From Microbulbifer pacificus (lineage in GTDB: Bacteria; Pseudomonadota; Gammaproteobacteria; Pseudomonadales; Cellvibrionaceae), in the NCBI RefSeq assembly GCF_033723955.1, contig NZ_CP137555.1:2782001-2846000 (forward strand): a stretch of 64,000 nt of DNA, written 5' to 3'. Both the position numbers and the translations under genes were made by a program. Below are positions 19,419 through 28,592 of this stretch, piece after piece. Position 1 is the first letter of the stretch. The number at the start of each line of letters is the position of its first letter. The notes under the pieces were generated by a model. The model made no database searches, was not told the DNA's origin, and saw nothing but the letters and a program-made list of their open reading frames with translations.

Positions 19419-19586
19419 TGTCTGTATTTCTATCGTCTCTGTCCCCCGTCTATACAAGCCACAATGCCAATCTGTTGCGATGAGCGCCCCTGTTTTTCCT
19501 GTCAAATCAGGATACTCTCTCGGGCGTGCAAACTGGCGCCGCGCCAGAAATAACCGATGCTACTGGCAGATGTGGGGAGAGATTTC

Positions 19587-20849
19587 ATGCCGACCAAACG
19601 CCAATTACTTAAAGCTGCTGCGCTGCTGGCGGTTACTCCGGGGCTGCCACTGCGTGCGGCCGAATCGCCGGCGACAGAAAAAAAGCCCAAATCCCTGCTC
19701 GCGGGCGTACAGCCAATTAGCGTCGCTGAGCGGCAGGCGCGGGTGGTGCGGGCACAGCAGCTGATGCAAAAGTACGGTATCGACGCCATCGTGCTCGAAC
19801 CGGGTGCGGCGATGCTGTATTTCACCGGCATTCGCTGGTGGCGCTCCGAGCGTCTGACCTGTGTGGTCATTCCAAGACGCGGTGATATCGCGGTGGTGAC
19901 CCCCTTCTTCGAAGAGCCCTCCGTGCGTGAGTCCATGACATTCGGCGAGGATGTGCGCACCTGGAATGAACACGAAAGTCCGTTTGCGCGCATCGCCGGG
20001 GTGTTGAAGGACCGGGGCTTCAAATCCGGTGTCATCGGTCTCGAGGCCACGGTGCGCTGGTTTGTCGCTGATGGCATTCGCGACGCGCTGCCATCGTTCA
20101 AGCTGGTGAGCGCGGACCCTGTCACCCGCGGCTGTCGTATGCTGAAGAGCCCGGCGGAGCTGGCGCTGATGAAAAAGGCCAATGAGATTACCCTCGCCGC
20201 CTACGGCATGGTGTGGGATCAGCTGCGCCCGGGGATGACGCCGGCCGACGTGAACCAGCGGATGCACGATGCGCAGAGCGCACTGGGCGGGCAGGGTGTC
20301 TGGACCATGGCCCTGTTCGGCGAGGCCAGTGCCTATCCCCACGGAACCGATCAGCCGCAACAAATCCGCGAGGGTCAGGTTGTACTGATGGATTGCGGTT
20401 GCAGTGTCGAGGGCTACCAATCCGATATTTCGCGGACTTTTGTTTACGGTGAGCCCAGCAAGAAACAGCAGCAAATCTGGCAGCTGGTGCGGGAGGGGCA
20501 GAACGTGGCGTTCGAGGCGGCCAAACTCGGCGCCCCCGCGGGCAACATCGACGACGCGGTGCGGGCGTTTTACTTGAAGCATGGTTTCGGGCCCGACTAC
20601 CGCCTGCCCGGGCTCTCCCACCGCACCGGACACGGCATCGGTATGGAGGGACACGAGCCGGTGAATTTCGTGCGCGGGGAGAAAACCGAGCTAGCGCCCG
20701 GCATGTGTTTTTCCAATGAGCCGGGCCTCTATCTCCCCGGCGAGTTCGGTGTGCGCCTCGAGGACTGCCTGTACATGACCGCCGACGGCCCCGCCTGGTT
20801 TACCGTGCCTCCGGAAAGTCTCGCCAGCCCGCTGGGGCGCCTGGGGTAA
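19587..20849 (+). CDS. Xaa-Pro peptidase family protein (M24), exported
   Basis: A 420-residue M24 (creatinase/aminopeptidase P-like) metallopeptidase. The N-terminus (TKRQLLKAAALLAVTPG) resembles a twin-arginine signal with KR in place of RR, so export is likely. The M24 metal ligands are present: Asp in VVLMDCGCSVEGYQSDISR (two Asp), His in SHRTGHGIGMEGHE, and Glu in SNEPGLYLPGEFGVRLED. It is expected to cleave X-Pro bonds from peptide N-termini in the periplasm. The ATG at 19587 has GGGGAGAG upstream; an in-frame ATG at 19557 lacks one. Confidence 0.88.
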   Translation: MPTKRQLLKAAALLAVTPGLPLRAAESPATEKKPKSLLAGVQPISVAERQARVVRAQQLMQKYGIDAIVLEPGAAMLYFTGIRWWRSERLTCVVIPRRGDIAVVTPFFEEPSVRESMTFGEDVRTWNEHESPFARIAGVLKDRGFKSGVIGLEATVRWFVADGIRDALPSFKLVSADPVTRGCRMLKSPAELALMKKANEITLAAYGMVWDQLRPGMTPADVNQRMHDAQSALGGQGVWTMALFGEASAYPHGTDQPQQIREGQVVLMDCGCSVEGYQSDISRTFVYGEPSKKQQQIWQLVREGQNVAFEAAKLGAPAGNIDDAVRAFYLKHGFGPDYRLPGLSHRTGHGIGMEGHEPVNFVRGEKTELAPGMCFSNEPGLYLPGEFGVRLEDCLYMTADGPAWFTVPPESLASPLGRLG

Positions 20850-20929
20850 CCCTTTCTGGGGTGACCTTTGGGGGAGCATGCGGCAGCCCGTTGCCCGCTC
20901 CCCCCCTTCACTTCTGTTTTCCGCTTCGT

Positions 20930-21392
20930 TTACAGGCTGATCTGGCCGCGCAGGTAGGTGACCGCGCGCCCGCGCATGATCACCCGGTCTCCCCTCAGCT
21001 CACAGTCCAGGTCACCGCCGCGGGGCGAGATCTGTTTGGCGTACAGATTCGTCTTTTCCAGCTTTTGCGCCCAGAACGGCACCAGCCGGGTGTGTGCGGA
21101 GCCGGTCACCGGGTCTTCGTCGATACCAATGGCGGGGGGCGAAGAAGCGGCTGACGAAGTCGCAACCAAATCCTTCGCCGGGCGCGGTGCAGATCAGACC
21201 CTTGTAGGGCAGCTTCAGCAGCTCACGCATATCCGGTGACAGGCCGGCGACCACCTCGGCAGAGGCGAACTCCAGCAGCAGCTGGTCGTCGAGCCAGCGG
21301 GCCAGGGGGACATAGGCGGCGGGGTTGCCTTTGAACAGTTCGGAGGTGAAAGCGTCGGCCTGGTAGATGGGCAGTTGCATGGTTAGTTGCAT
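20930..21392 (-). pseudogene. PhzF-family isomerase, internally deleted and frameshifted
   Basis: The remains of a PhzF-like gene. The start (MQLPIYQADAFTSELFKGNP) is the normal N-terminus, but after about 35-40 residues it passes to C-domain sequence (ASAEVVAGLSPD), so about 105 residues are missing, including the NLSET segment that holds the family's catalytic Glu. The frame then breaks in a run of six G/C bases (21134-21139): the text before it ends CDFVSRFFAP and the continuation GIDEDPVTGSAH is in another frame, running to YLRGQISL at 20930. About 154 codons remain of roughly 260. Two independent lesions make it non-functional. Confidence 0.85.
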
Positions 21393-21431
21393 GGGGGAGG
21401 CCTTCTCTCAAATGCCGGAAATAAAACCAAT

Positions 21432-21461
21432 AAAAAAGGGAGCCAGAGGCTCCCTTTTTAA
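21432..21461 (-). terminator. Terminator downstream of the phosphate transporter operon
   Basis: AAAAGGGAGCC and GGCTCCCTTTT form a strong stem with A/T runs on both sides, just after the Pit stop codon. It can also end transcription coming the other way. Confidence 0.85.
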
Positions 21462-21480
21462 CAGGTGAAGTTGGCAGTGG

Positions 21481-22761
21481 CTATTGCCAGCCAAACACAC
21501 CCTTGAAGAAGAAGAAGAACAGGATGGCGAGGCCCGCGCCCGCGGGCAGGGTGACGATCCAGGAGGCGACGATGGTGGTGATCATGCGCAGGTTGAGTGC
21601 GCCGATGCCACGCGCCAGGCCCACGCCGAGCACCGCACCCACCAGGGTGTGGGTGGTAGAGATTGGCAGACCGGTGCCGGAGGCCAGTACCACGGTGGAG
21701 GCGGCACCCAGCTCGGCGGCGAAACCGCGGCTCGGGGTCAGCTCGGTGATCTTCTGGCCGATGGTGGCCATCACCTTGAAGCCGTAGGTGGCGAGACCCA
21801 CCACAATACCGATACCCCCCAGCAGCAGGATCCACGAGGGCATGACGGCTTTGGCAGTCACTGCGCCCTGCTGCACGGTGTTGACGATCGCCGCCAGCGG
21901 GCCGACCGCGTTGGCCACATCGTTGGAACCGTGGGCAAAGGCCATGGCACAGGCGGTGAAGATCATCAGGATGGCGAATACGCGCTCCACGTTGGCGAAG
22001 CGGTTGCCGCGCTCGCGCTCGGGATCGCGCTTGATGCGCTTGATCATCGCCATACCCACGCCCATCACGATCAGGCCCGCTACGCCGGCAATCAGCGCAT
22101 CCTGCCAGAAGCTCAGCTTGATATTGGCATCTGCCAGCACATGCTTGAGACCTTTGGTGAGGGTCACCATGGCGATCATCCAGCCCACCGCGAACATGTA
22201 GATCGGGATGTAGCGCTTGGCGTTGGTGAACGGATCTTCGGTATTGAGGATCAGGCGCTGCACGCTTCGGAACAAGAGGAACGAGAAGGTGCCCGCCAGT
22301 AGCGGGGAAACCACCCAGCTGGCGACGATGCTGCCCACCTTGCCCCAGGACACCGCGTCCACGGAAATACCTACCGCAGAGAAGCCGACAATGGCACCGA
22401 CGATGGAGTGGGTAGTGGAAACCGGCCAGCCCAGAATACTCGCGATCATCAGCCAGGTGCCCGCAGCCAACAGGGCCGACAGCATGCCGTAGATCAGCAG
22501 TTCCGGTTTATCGGTAAACAGGTCCGGGGAGATGATTCCCTTGCGGATGGTGGCGGTCACTTCGCCGCCCGCCAGATACGCACCGGCGAACTCGAAAATC
22601 ATGGCGATGATGATCGCCTGCTTGATGGTAAGCGCGCGGGAACCGACGGAGGTTCCCATGGCGTTGGCCACGTCGTTTGCGCCCACGCCCCAAGCCATGA
22701 AGAAGCCGAAGACGCAGGCCAGGATCAGGAAGATGTGGCCGTACTGAGCAATGATATCCAT
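21481..22761 (-). CDS. Inorganic phosphate transporter, PiT family
   Basis: A 426-residue low-affinity phosphate permease with about ten to eleven membrane segments and the duplicated PiT signature GANDVANAMGTSVG (N-terminal half) and GSNDVANAVGPLAAIV (C-terminal half). It imports phosphate, probably as a metal-phosphate complex with protons. The DUF47 (PhoU-like) gene lies 13 bases upstream in the same direction, the standard Pit accessory pairing. Confidence 0.94.
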   Translation of the reverse strand: MDIIAQYGHIFLILACVFGFFMAWGVGANDVANAMGTSVGSRALTIKQAIIIAMIFEFAGAYLAGGEVTATIRKGIISPDLFTDKPELLIYGMLSALLAAGTWLMIASILGWPVSTTHSIVGAIVGFSAVGISVDAVSWGKVGSIVASWVVSPLLAGTFSFLLFRSVQRLILNTEDPFTNAKRYIPIYMFAVGWMIAMVTLTKGLKHVLADANIKLSFWQDALIAGVAGLIVMGVGMAMIKRIKRDPERERGNRFANVERVFAILMIFTACAMAFAHGSNDVANAVGPLAAIVNTVQQGAVTAKAVMPSWILLLGGIGIVVGLATYGFKVMATIGQKITELTPSRGFAAELGAASTVVLASGTGLPISTTHTLVGAVLGVGLARGIGALNLRMITTIVASWIVTLPAGAGLAILFFFFFKGVFGWQ

Positions 22762-22774
22762 GAAGTGTCCTCTA

Positions 22775-23452
22775 TTAACGCGCCAGCAGCAGCTGTAGTC
22801 GGTTGCCGACAGCGTGAGCGCGGTCGGCCAGGTCGCCGACCCACTCGATAACGCGATAGAGGAAGATCACGTCCACGGGAGGCAGTTCTTTTTCGATCTT
22901 GAACAGGGCGGAGCGCACCTGCACTTCCAGCTTGTCGGACTTGCGCTCGAGCTCGTCCAGCTCTTCGGTCATGCGCTGGGCGATGTCCACTTCACGACCT
23001 GCGAAGCCGGACTCCAGCAGTTCGTCCAGTTCGTTGATGGCGGTGAGCGCCTGGGCGGAGGCGGCCACGGCACTTTCCACGAAGGTGGTCATCATGGCCT
23101 GCAGCGTTTCCGGCACTTCCATCTGGCGGCCAATGGCGAGGCCGGCGATGTCCTGGGCGGTGTTGGCCACTTCGTCCTGGGCGTGCAGCAGTTCCAGCAG
23201 GTCGGTGCGGGACACCGGCATGAACAGGCTGTCCGGCAGGTGCAGGCGCAGGTCTTTCTTGATGTCGTCGGCGCGGTTCTCGGTGGCGGAGATACGCTGC
23301 TGGATAGTTTTAGCAGTGGTGTAGTCGCCCTGCATAAGGGCTTCAAAGAATGGCACCAGATCCGCTGACGCCTTGTGGGCAGTCGCCATGTGCTCCTTGA
23401 TGGGCTTGATCGGCGAGCGGCCGAACAGGTTGGCGATATTGGACAGGGGCAT
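22775..23452 (-). CDS. DUF47/TIGR00153 family protein, PhoU-like Pit accessory
   Basis: A 226-residue all-alpha cytoplasmic protein of the DUF47 family, distantly like PhoU. It starts MPLSNIANLFGRSPIKPIKEHM and has acidic metal-binding helices (DELLESGF, MTEELDELERKSDKLE). These proteins are nearly always paired with PiT transporters and are thought to regulate them. The ATG at 23452 has AAAGGA upstream; the longer in-frame ATG at 23521 adds an unlikely leader. Confidence 0.92.
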   Translation of the reverse strand: MPLSNIANLFGRSPIKPIKEHMATAHKASADLVPFFEALMQGDYTTAKTIQQRISATENRADDIKKDLRLHLPDSLFMPVSRTDLLELLHAQDEVANTAQDIAGLAIGRQMEVPETLQAMMTTFVESAVAASAQALTAINELDELLESGFAGREVDIAQRMTEELDELERKSDKLEVQVRSALFKIEKELPPVDVIFLYRVIEWVGDLADRAHAVGNRLQLLLAR

Positions 23453-23653
23453 GGTTTGTTCCTTTTTCCGGTCCTGACAGTTGGTCGAAAAGCCACCACG
23501 GGTGGCCAAATTTGGCGGCATGGTACCCCAACATCTGCCGAGGGCACAGTGACGCTTTGGTTTCGTGAGTTTTCAGCGGACCTGCTGCACTGTTGCCGTC
23601 CGCCATAAGAGCTACAATGCGCCTTCACAATAAGCGTAGACGGGTGCAAGGAA

Positions 23654-25429
23654 ATGGCTGTGAGCAAAATGGCGGACCGGATTCTCGACCTGCCGGGGCT
23701 GCTGGAAGACCTGGTGAGCCAGGGGTATGTCGGTCGCCCGGACGCCAACCGCCTGATCGGCACCCCGCGCTCTGCCGAACAGGCGCAGATGCACCCGCTC
23801 ACCTATATCGCCAGCTGCGAGCTGCCCAACCAGAAAAGACCGGGCAAGGCGCTGGACGCCGCAACCCTCACCCAGTGGCTGGCGGATACTTCTTCTCACG
23901 GGCTCTACCATATCGATCCGCTCAAAGTGAATGTGGCGGCGGTGACCGAGGTGATGAGTTTCCAGTTCGCCAAACGCCACCAGATCCTGTGTGTGGAGGC
24001 CAGCAAGGAAATGCTGCTGGTTGCCACCGCCCAGCCCTACACCGCCGGCTGGGAAGAGCAGCTGGAGCACACCAGCGGGCGCACGGTGCAGCGGGTGGTG
24101 GCGGACCCGGCGGATATCAAACGCTACTGCACCGAGTTCTACTCCCTGGCCCACTCCATCACCGGCGCCAGCGGTCTCAAGGGCACCTCTGGCGCCAACA
24201 ATTTCGAGCAGCTGCTGGAGCTCGGCAACCTCAAAGACCCGGAGGCCAACGACCAGCACATCGTCAATATCGTCGACTGGCTGCTGCAGCACGCCTTCGA
24301 TCAGCGCGCCAGTGACATCCATATCGAACCGCGCCGGGATATCGGGCGCATCCGCTTCCGTATCGACGGCATCCTGCACCCGATCCACGAGTTGCCGGAT
24401 GCGGTGAACGCCGCCGTCACCAGCCGCCTGAAAATCCTCGGGCGCATGAACGTGGCGGAGAAGCGCAAACCCCAGGATGGCCGCATCAAGACCAAGCGCC
24501 CGGACGGCAGTGAGGTGGAGCTGCGCCTCTCCACCCTGCCCACCGCCTTCGGCGAAAAACTGGTGATGCGGATCTTCGACCCCGAGGTGCTGGCGCGCTC
24601 CTACAACGACCTTGGCCTCGCCGGTGATGACCTCGACCGCTGGCAGACCATGCTCGGCCGTCCCAACGGTATCGTGCTGGTGACCGGTCCCACCGGCTCC
24701 GGTAAAACCACCACCCTGTACACGGCGCTCAAACAGCTGGCCTCCACAGAGGTGAATGTCTCCACCATCGAGGACCCCATCGAGATGGTGGAGGAGAGCT
24801 TCAACCAGACCCAGGTGCACCACAGTATTGGCCTGGATTTCGCCGCCGGTATCCGCACCCTGATGCGCCAGGACCCGGACATCATCATGGTGGGGGAGAT
24901 CCGCGACCTGGAAACCGCGCAGATGGCGGTGCAGGCCGCACTCACCGGCCACCTGGTGATCTCCACCCTGCACACCAACGATGCGCCCACCGCGGTTACC
25001 CGTTTGCTGGACCTGGGGCTGCCCCACTATCTGCTGAAATCCACCGTGCTCGGGGTCATGGCCCAGCGCCTGGTGCGCACCCTGTGCCCAAGCTGCAAGC
25101 GCAAGGCGGAGATCAGTGATGAGGACTGGCAGGCGCTGGTGAAGCCCTGGCGGGCGCCGAAACCGGAAGTGGTGTATCAGCCCGAGGGCTGCCTCGACTG
25201 CCGCAACACCGGCTACCGCGGCCGCCAGGGCATCTACGAAATCCTGCCGTTCAGCGAGGGCATCCAGGCCCTGATCACCCACGACTGCGACCTGCAACTG
25301 GTGCGTAGGCAAGGCATGCGCGAGGGCATGAGCAGCCTGCGTTTATCCGGGGCGAAAAAAGTCGCCGCAGGCATTACCACGGTACAGGAAGTGCTGCGGG
25401 TGGCACCGCCGCCGGATATCGCCTTTTAA
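23654..25429 (+). CDS. GspE/PilB-family secretion or pilus ATPase, orphan
   Basis: A 591-residue hexameric ATPase of the type II secretion / type IV pilus family. The N-terminal GspE domain covers about 60-160. The ATPase core has Walker A GPTGSGKTTTLYT at about 344-356, an Asp box around RQDPDIIMVGEIRDLETAQM, and a zinc-binding tetracysteine (CPSC near 477 and CLDC near 512), a feature of extension ATPases (GspE, PilB, MshE). No other pilus or secretion gene lies nearby, so its machine cannot be named. AAGGAA stands close to the ATG. A stem-loop follows the stop. Confidence 0.9.
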   Translation: MAVSKMADRILDLPGLLEDLVSQGYVGRPDANRLIGTPRSAEQAQMHPLTYIASCELPNQKRPGKALDAATLTQWLADTSSHGLYHIDPLKVNVAAVTEVMSFQFAKRHQILCVEASKEMLLVATAQPYTAGWEEQLEHTSGRTVQRVVADPADIKRYCTEFYSLAHSITGASGLKGTSGANNFEQLLELGNLKDPEANDQHIVNIVDWLLQHAFDQRASDIHIEPRRDIGRIRFRIDGILHPIHELPDAVNAAVTSRLKILGRMNVAEKRKPQDGRIKTKRPDGSEVELRLSTLPTAFGEKLVMRIFDPEVLARSYNDLGLAGDDLDRWQTMLGRPNGIVLVTGPTGSGKTTTLYTALKQLASTEVNVSTIEDPIEMVEESFNQTQVHHSIGLDFAAGIRTLMRQDPDIIMVGEIRDLETAQMAVQAALTGHLVISTLHTNDAPTAVTRLLDLGLPHYLLKSTVLGVMAQRLVRTLCPSCKRKAEISDEDWQALVKPWRAPKPEVVYQPEGCLDCRNTGYRGRQGIYEILPFSEGIQALITHDCDLQLVRRQGMREGMSSLRLSGAKKVAAGITTVQEVLRVAPPPDIAF

Positions 25430-25441
25430 GCGGCCATAGTG

Positions 25442-25474
25442 CGCGGACCTACTGGTCCGCCGGTCGGCTTTTTA
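25442..25474 (+). terminator. Probable terminator after the GspE-like gene
   Basis: GCGGACC and GGTCCGC pair around TACT, with a T-run about ten bases later. The gap between stem and T-run makes it only moderately convincing. Confidence 0.5.
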
Positions 25475-25523
25475 TACTTACCCAAATCTCTGCATCCTCA
25501 AATTCACGTAAAAGGACTCTTCC

Positions 25524-28397
25524 GTGCTGCCCTTTCCCGACGCCGTCTGTCCCGAGCATCTGCAATCCCGTCTGCAACAGCAGTGGCAAAGCTGGTGTGA
25601 GCAGGTGGGAAATGAGGCTGCCGGCGCAGTAAGTGGACTGCTGGAAAACGATGCGGCGCGACAGATCGCTGTGGCGCGAGCCATGGTCGGCTCGGACTTT
25701 TTTATGCAGCAGTGCAGTCGCAACCCCGCGCTGCTGCAGCAGTTACTGGGCAGTGATGATCTCGGCATTGCTGCGCCCGATCTAACAGCTTTGGATTCCG
25801 AGCAGGCACTGGAAAAGACCTTGCGCCAGCTCAGGAACCGGGTGAATGCGGAAGTGATCTTCCGGGACTTTGCCGGCCAGTGGGATATTCCCGCGGCGTG
25901 TGCGCGGCTGACGGAACTGGCGGAAGTCTGTATCCAGGCCGCGCTCGACTGGCACCGGGAGAGAATGCTCGAGCGTCACGGCGAGCCGCGCAACCGGGGC
26001 GGTGTAGCGCAGCCGATGGTCGTGCTGGGCATGGGCAAGCTGGGAGCGCGGGAACTGAACCTGTCCTCGGATATCGACCTGATCTTCGCCTATCCGGAGC
26101 CCGGCCAGAGCGACGGGCAGAGCCCGCTGGAAAATCAGGCTTACTTCCAACGCCTCGGTCAGCGCCTGATCAAGACCCTGGATGCCACCACCGCCGACGG
26201 TTTTGTCTTTCGCGTGGATATGCGCCTGCGCCCTTACGGCGACAGCGGCCCGCTGGTGAGCCATTACGCGGCACTGGAAGACTACTACCAGACCCAGGGG
26301 CGGGAGTGGGAGCGCTACGCGATGATCAAGGCACGACCTGTGGCCATGGCGGGCGAGGGCGCCGCAGAAGCGGCGGAAGACTTGATAGAACTGCTGCGGC
26401 CTTTCACCTACCGCCGCTATATCGACTTCAGTGTGATCGAGGCGCTCAGGGAAATGAAAACCCTGATCCAGCGCCAGGTGCGCGCGCGCGGCATGACCGA
26501 CAACATCAAGCTTGGGCGCGGTGGCATCCGCGAAGTGGAATTTATCGCGCAGGCGTTCCAGCTGATCCGCGGTGGCCGCGAGCCGGATCTGCGGGTGCGC
26601 AATATCCTGAAAGTGCTGCCACAGCTAGAAGCGGGTGGCCATCTGCCGGCGGGCTGTGCCGCGCAGTTGCGCGATGCCTACCTGCTGTTGCGTCGGGTGG
26701 AGCACGGCCTGCAGGCGGACAAAGACCAGCAGACCCAGACGCTGCCGCCGGAACCCGCGCGCCGCGAGCAGCTGGCGTTTGCACTGGGCTACGAAAATTG
26801 GCCGGCACTGGAAAGCAAACTACTGGAGGCCCGCACGGTCATCGAGCGTGAATTCGACGAGGTGATCGCACCGCCGGAAGAGAGCGGCGAGATCAGCCCC
26901 GGCGAACAGTGGCAGATGTTGTGGGCCGGTTGCGCGCGCGCCGAGGAGCGGGATAGCTGGCTGGAGCAACTGCACGAGGGTGGTTTCCAGCCGGCGTCCA
27001 AGGCGCTGGATCTTCTGCTGGACCTGCGTGGTGATCGCATTGTCGCGGCTCTGCCGGCGTCCGGTCGTCAGCGCCTGGACCAGACCATGCCGCTGTTGCT
27101 GGCGGCGGCGTCCGAGGTGAGTGAGCCATTGCTGGCGTTGGGCCGGGTGATGCCGCTGCTGCGTTCCATTTTGCGCCGCAGTGCCTATCTGGTGCTAATC
27201 ATCGAAAATCCGCCGGTGCTGACCCAGTTGCTGCGGTTGTGCAGCGCCTCGCCGTGGATCGCCGAGCAGTTGGCGCGCCATCCCATCCTGCTGGATGAAA
27301 TGCTCGACCAGCGCCGGCTGTTACAGCCTTCCACCGCCAAAGATATTGCCGACGACCTGCGCCAACATATGCTGCGGGTGGACCCGGAGGATCTGGAGGC
27401 GCAGATGGAAGCGCTGCGCCATTTCAAGCAGGGGCAGAGCCTGCGTATCGCCGCCCAGGAAATTACCGGCGCGCTGCCGCTGATGAAAGTGAGCGATTCC
27501 CTCACCTGGCTCGCCGAGGCGATTCTGCAGCAGTCGCTGCAGCTCGCCTGGCAGCAGGTAACGGAAAAGCACGGTGCACCCGCGGGCACAAGTGCGGAGG
27601 AAATGCGCTTTGCCATCGTCGCCTACGGCAAGCTCGGCGGTCTGGAACTCGGCCACGGCTCGGACCTGGATATCGTGTTTGTGCACGACGCCGAGGCGCA
27701 ACAGTACACCGACGGTGAAAGATCCATCGACAACCTGAGCTTCTACACCCGCCTCGCCCAGCGCCTGATTCATATCCTGCAGACGCGCACGCTAAGTGGC
27801 TCGCTGTACGAGGTGGACACCCGCCTGCGTCCTTCCGGCAATTCCGGTCTGCTGGTGACCTCGCTGGTGGCGTTCGAAAAATACCAGCGCGAGAGCGCCT
27901 GGACCTGGGAGCGCCAGGCACTGGTGCGCACCCGTGCGGTTGCTGGTAGCGAGCGACTCGGTGCTGCGTTTGAAACCCTGCGCATTGAACTGCTTTGTGC
28001 GCCGCGAGATGAGCAGAAATTGCGTGAAGAAGTGGTGGATATGCGCAATAAAATGCGTGCGCAGCTCGATAAGAGCAATGATCGGGAATTCGATCTCAAG
28101 CACGGTCGGGGCGGTATTGTCGACATTGAATTTATGGTTCAATATGCCGCATTGGCCTGGGCGCACAGCGCCCCATCAATCGTGCGATATACCGATAATA
28201 TTCGCATTCTTGAAAGCCTCACTGAGGCGGGCCTGATGCCGGCTCACCAGGCCGCGCATTTGATCGACGCCTACAAAGCCTACCGATCTGAAGGTCATCG
28301 CCTGGCATTACAACAGCTGCCCGGGGTTGTATCCGGTGACCAATTCGAAGCGGAAAGAAAGACCGTTGAAACAACCTGGCAGCAGATACTGGGCTGA
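25524..28397 (+). CDS. glnE: Bifunctional glutamine synthetase adenylyltransferase/deadenylase
   Basis: GlnE adenylylates and deadenylylates glutamine synthetase in response to nitrogen status relayed by PII. The 957-residue protein has two nucleotidyltransferase domains, each with its Asp pair: SSDIDLIFAYPE near residue 180 (adenylyl-removing half) and GHGSDLDIVFVHD near 711 (adenylyl-transferring half). Each is followed by an RLRPxGxSGxLV segment and a GRGGIxxxEF motif. Length fits the E. coli enzyme. In Pseudomonas, glnE-ilvE borders the LPS core locus, and the same order is found here. Confidence 0.97.
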   Translation: MLPFPDAVCPEHLQSRLQQQWQSWCEQVGNEAAGAVSGLLENDAARQIAVARAMVGSDFFMQQCSRNPALLQQLLGSDDLGIAAPDLTALDSEQALEKTLRQLRNRVNAEVIFRDFAGQWDIPAACARLTELAEVCIQAALDWHRERMLERHGEPRNRGGVAQPMVVLGMGKLGARELNLSSDIDLIFAYPEPGQSDGQSPLENQAYFQRLGQRLIKTLDATTADGFVFRVDMRLRPYGDSGPLVSHYAALEDYYQTQGREWERYAMIKARPVAMAGEGAAEAAEDLIELLRPFTYRRYIDFSVIEALREMKTLIQRQVRARGMTDNIKLGRGGIREVEFIAQAFQLIRGGREPDLRVRNILKVLPQLEAGGHLPAGCAAQLRDAYLLLRRVEHGLQADKDQQTQTLPPEPARREQLAFALGYENWPALESKLLEARTVIEREFDEVIAPPEESGEISPGEQWQMLWAGCARAEERDSWLEQLHEGGFQPASKALDLLLDLRGDRIVAALPASGRQRLDQTMPLLLAAASEVSEPLLALGRVMPLLRSILRRSAYLVLIIENPPVLTQLLRLCSASPWIAEQLARHPILLDEMLDQRRLLQPSTAKDIADDLRQHMLRVDPEDLEAQMEALRHFKQGQSLRIAAQEITGALPLMKVSDSLTWLAEAILQQSLQLAWQQVTEKHGAPAGTSAEEMRFAIVAYGKLGGLELGHGSDLDIVFVHDAEAQQYTDGERSIDNLSFYTRLAQRLIHILQTRTLSGSLYEVDTRLRPSGNSGLLVTSLVAFEKYQRESAWTWERQALVRTRAVAGSERLGAAFETLRIELLCAPRDEQKLREEVVDMRNKMRAQLDKSNDREFDLKHGRGGIVDIEFMVQYAALAWAHSAPSIVRYTDNIRILESLTEAGLMPAHQAAHLIDAYKAYRSEGHRLALQQLPGVVSGDQFEAERKTVETTWQQILG

Positions 28398-28475
28398 GCC
28401 ATCTCCCTCGGGAGAGAGTGTTTTCCCCGGTGTTTTATTCGCTGCCTGCTTAAACTGTTTTTCACTGGCTCTGTG

Positions 28476-28560
28476 CTGTAGGAGCCAGCCTGCTGGCGAA
28501 CTGGTTCGATCTGCCCAATGTCCGGGCTCGACTTCCCTCCCCAGGCAAAAGCTCCTACAG
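28476..28560. repeat. REPIN-like palindromic element between glnE and ilvE
   Basis: CTGTAGGAGC (28476-28485) and its exact inverse complement GCTCCTACAG (28551-28560) bound an 85-base element. The left end continues into a small hairpin, GCCAGC-CT-GCTGGC, as in the bacterial REP family (GTAGGAGC-hairpin form known in Pseudomonas and relatives). Such paired REPs are mobilised by RAYT transposases; none is in this window. The right end is 32 bases before the ilvE ATG, so it is transcribed into the ilvE leader or disrupts its promoter. Confidence 0.75.
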
Positions 28561-28592
28561 AGTGCGTAACTGAATTCTTGCAGGAGTTTCCC

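Noticed and set aside
23612..25312. A 566-codon open frame on the minus strand
   Set aside because: It is antisense to the GspE-type ATPase gene, and the translation shows no domain.
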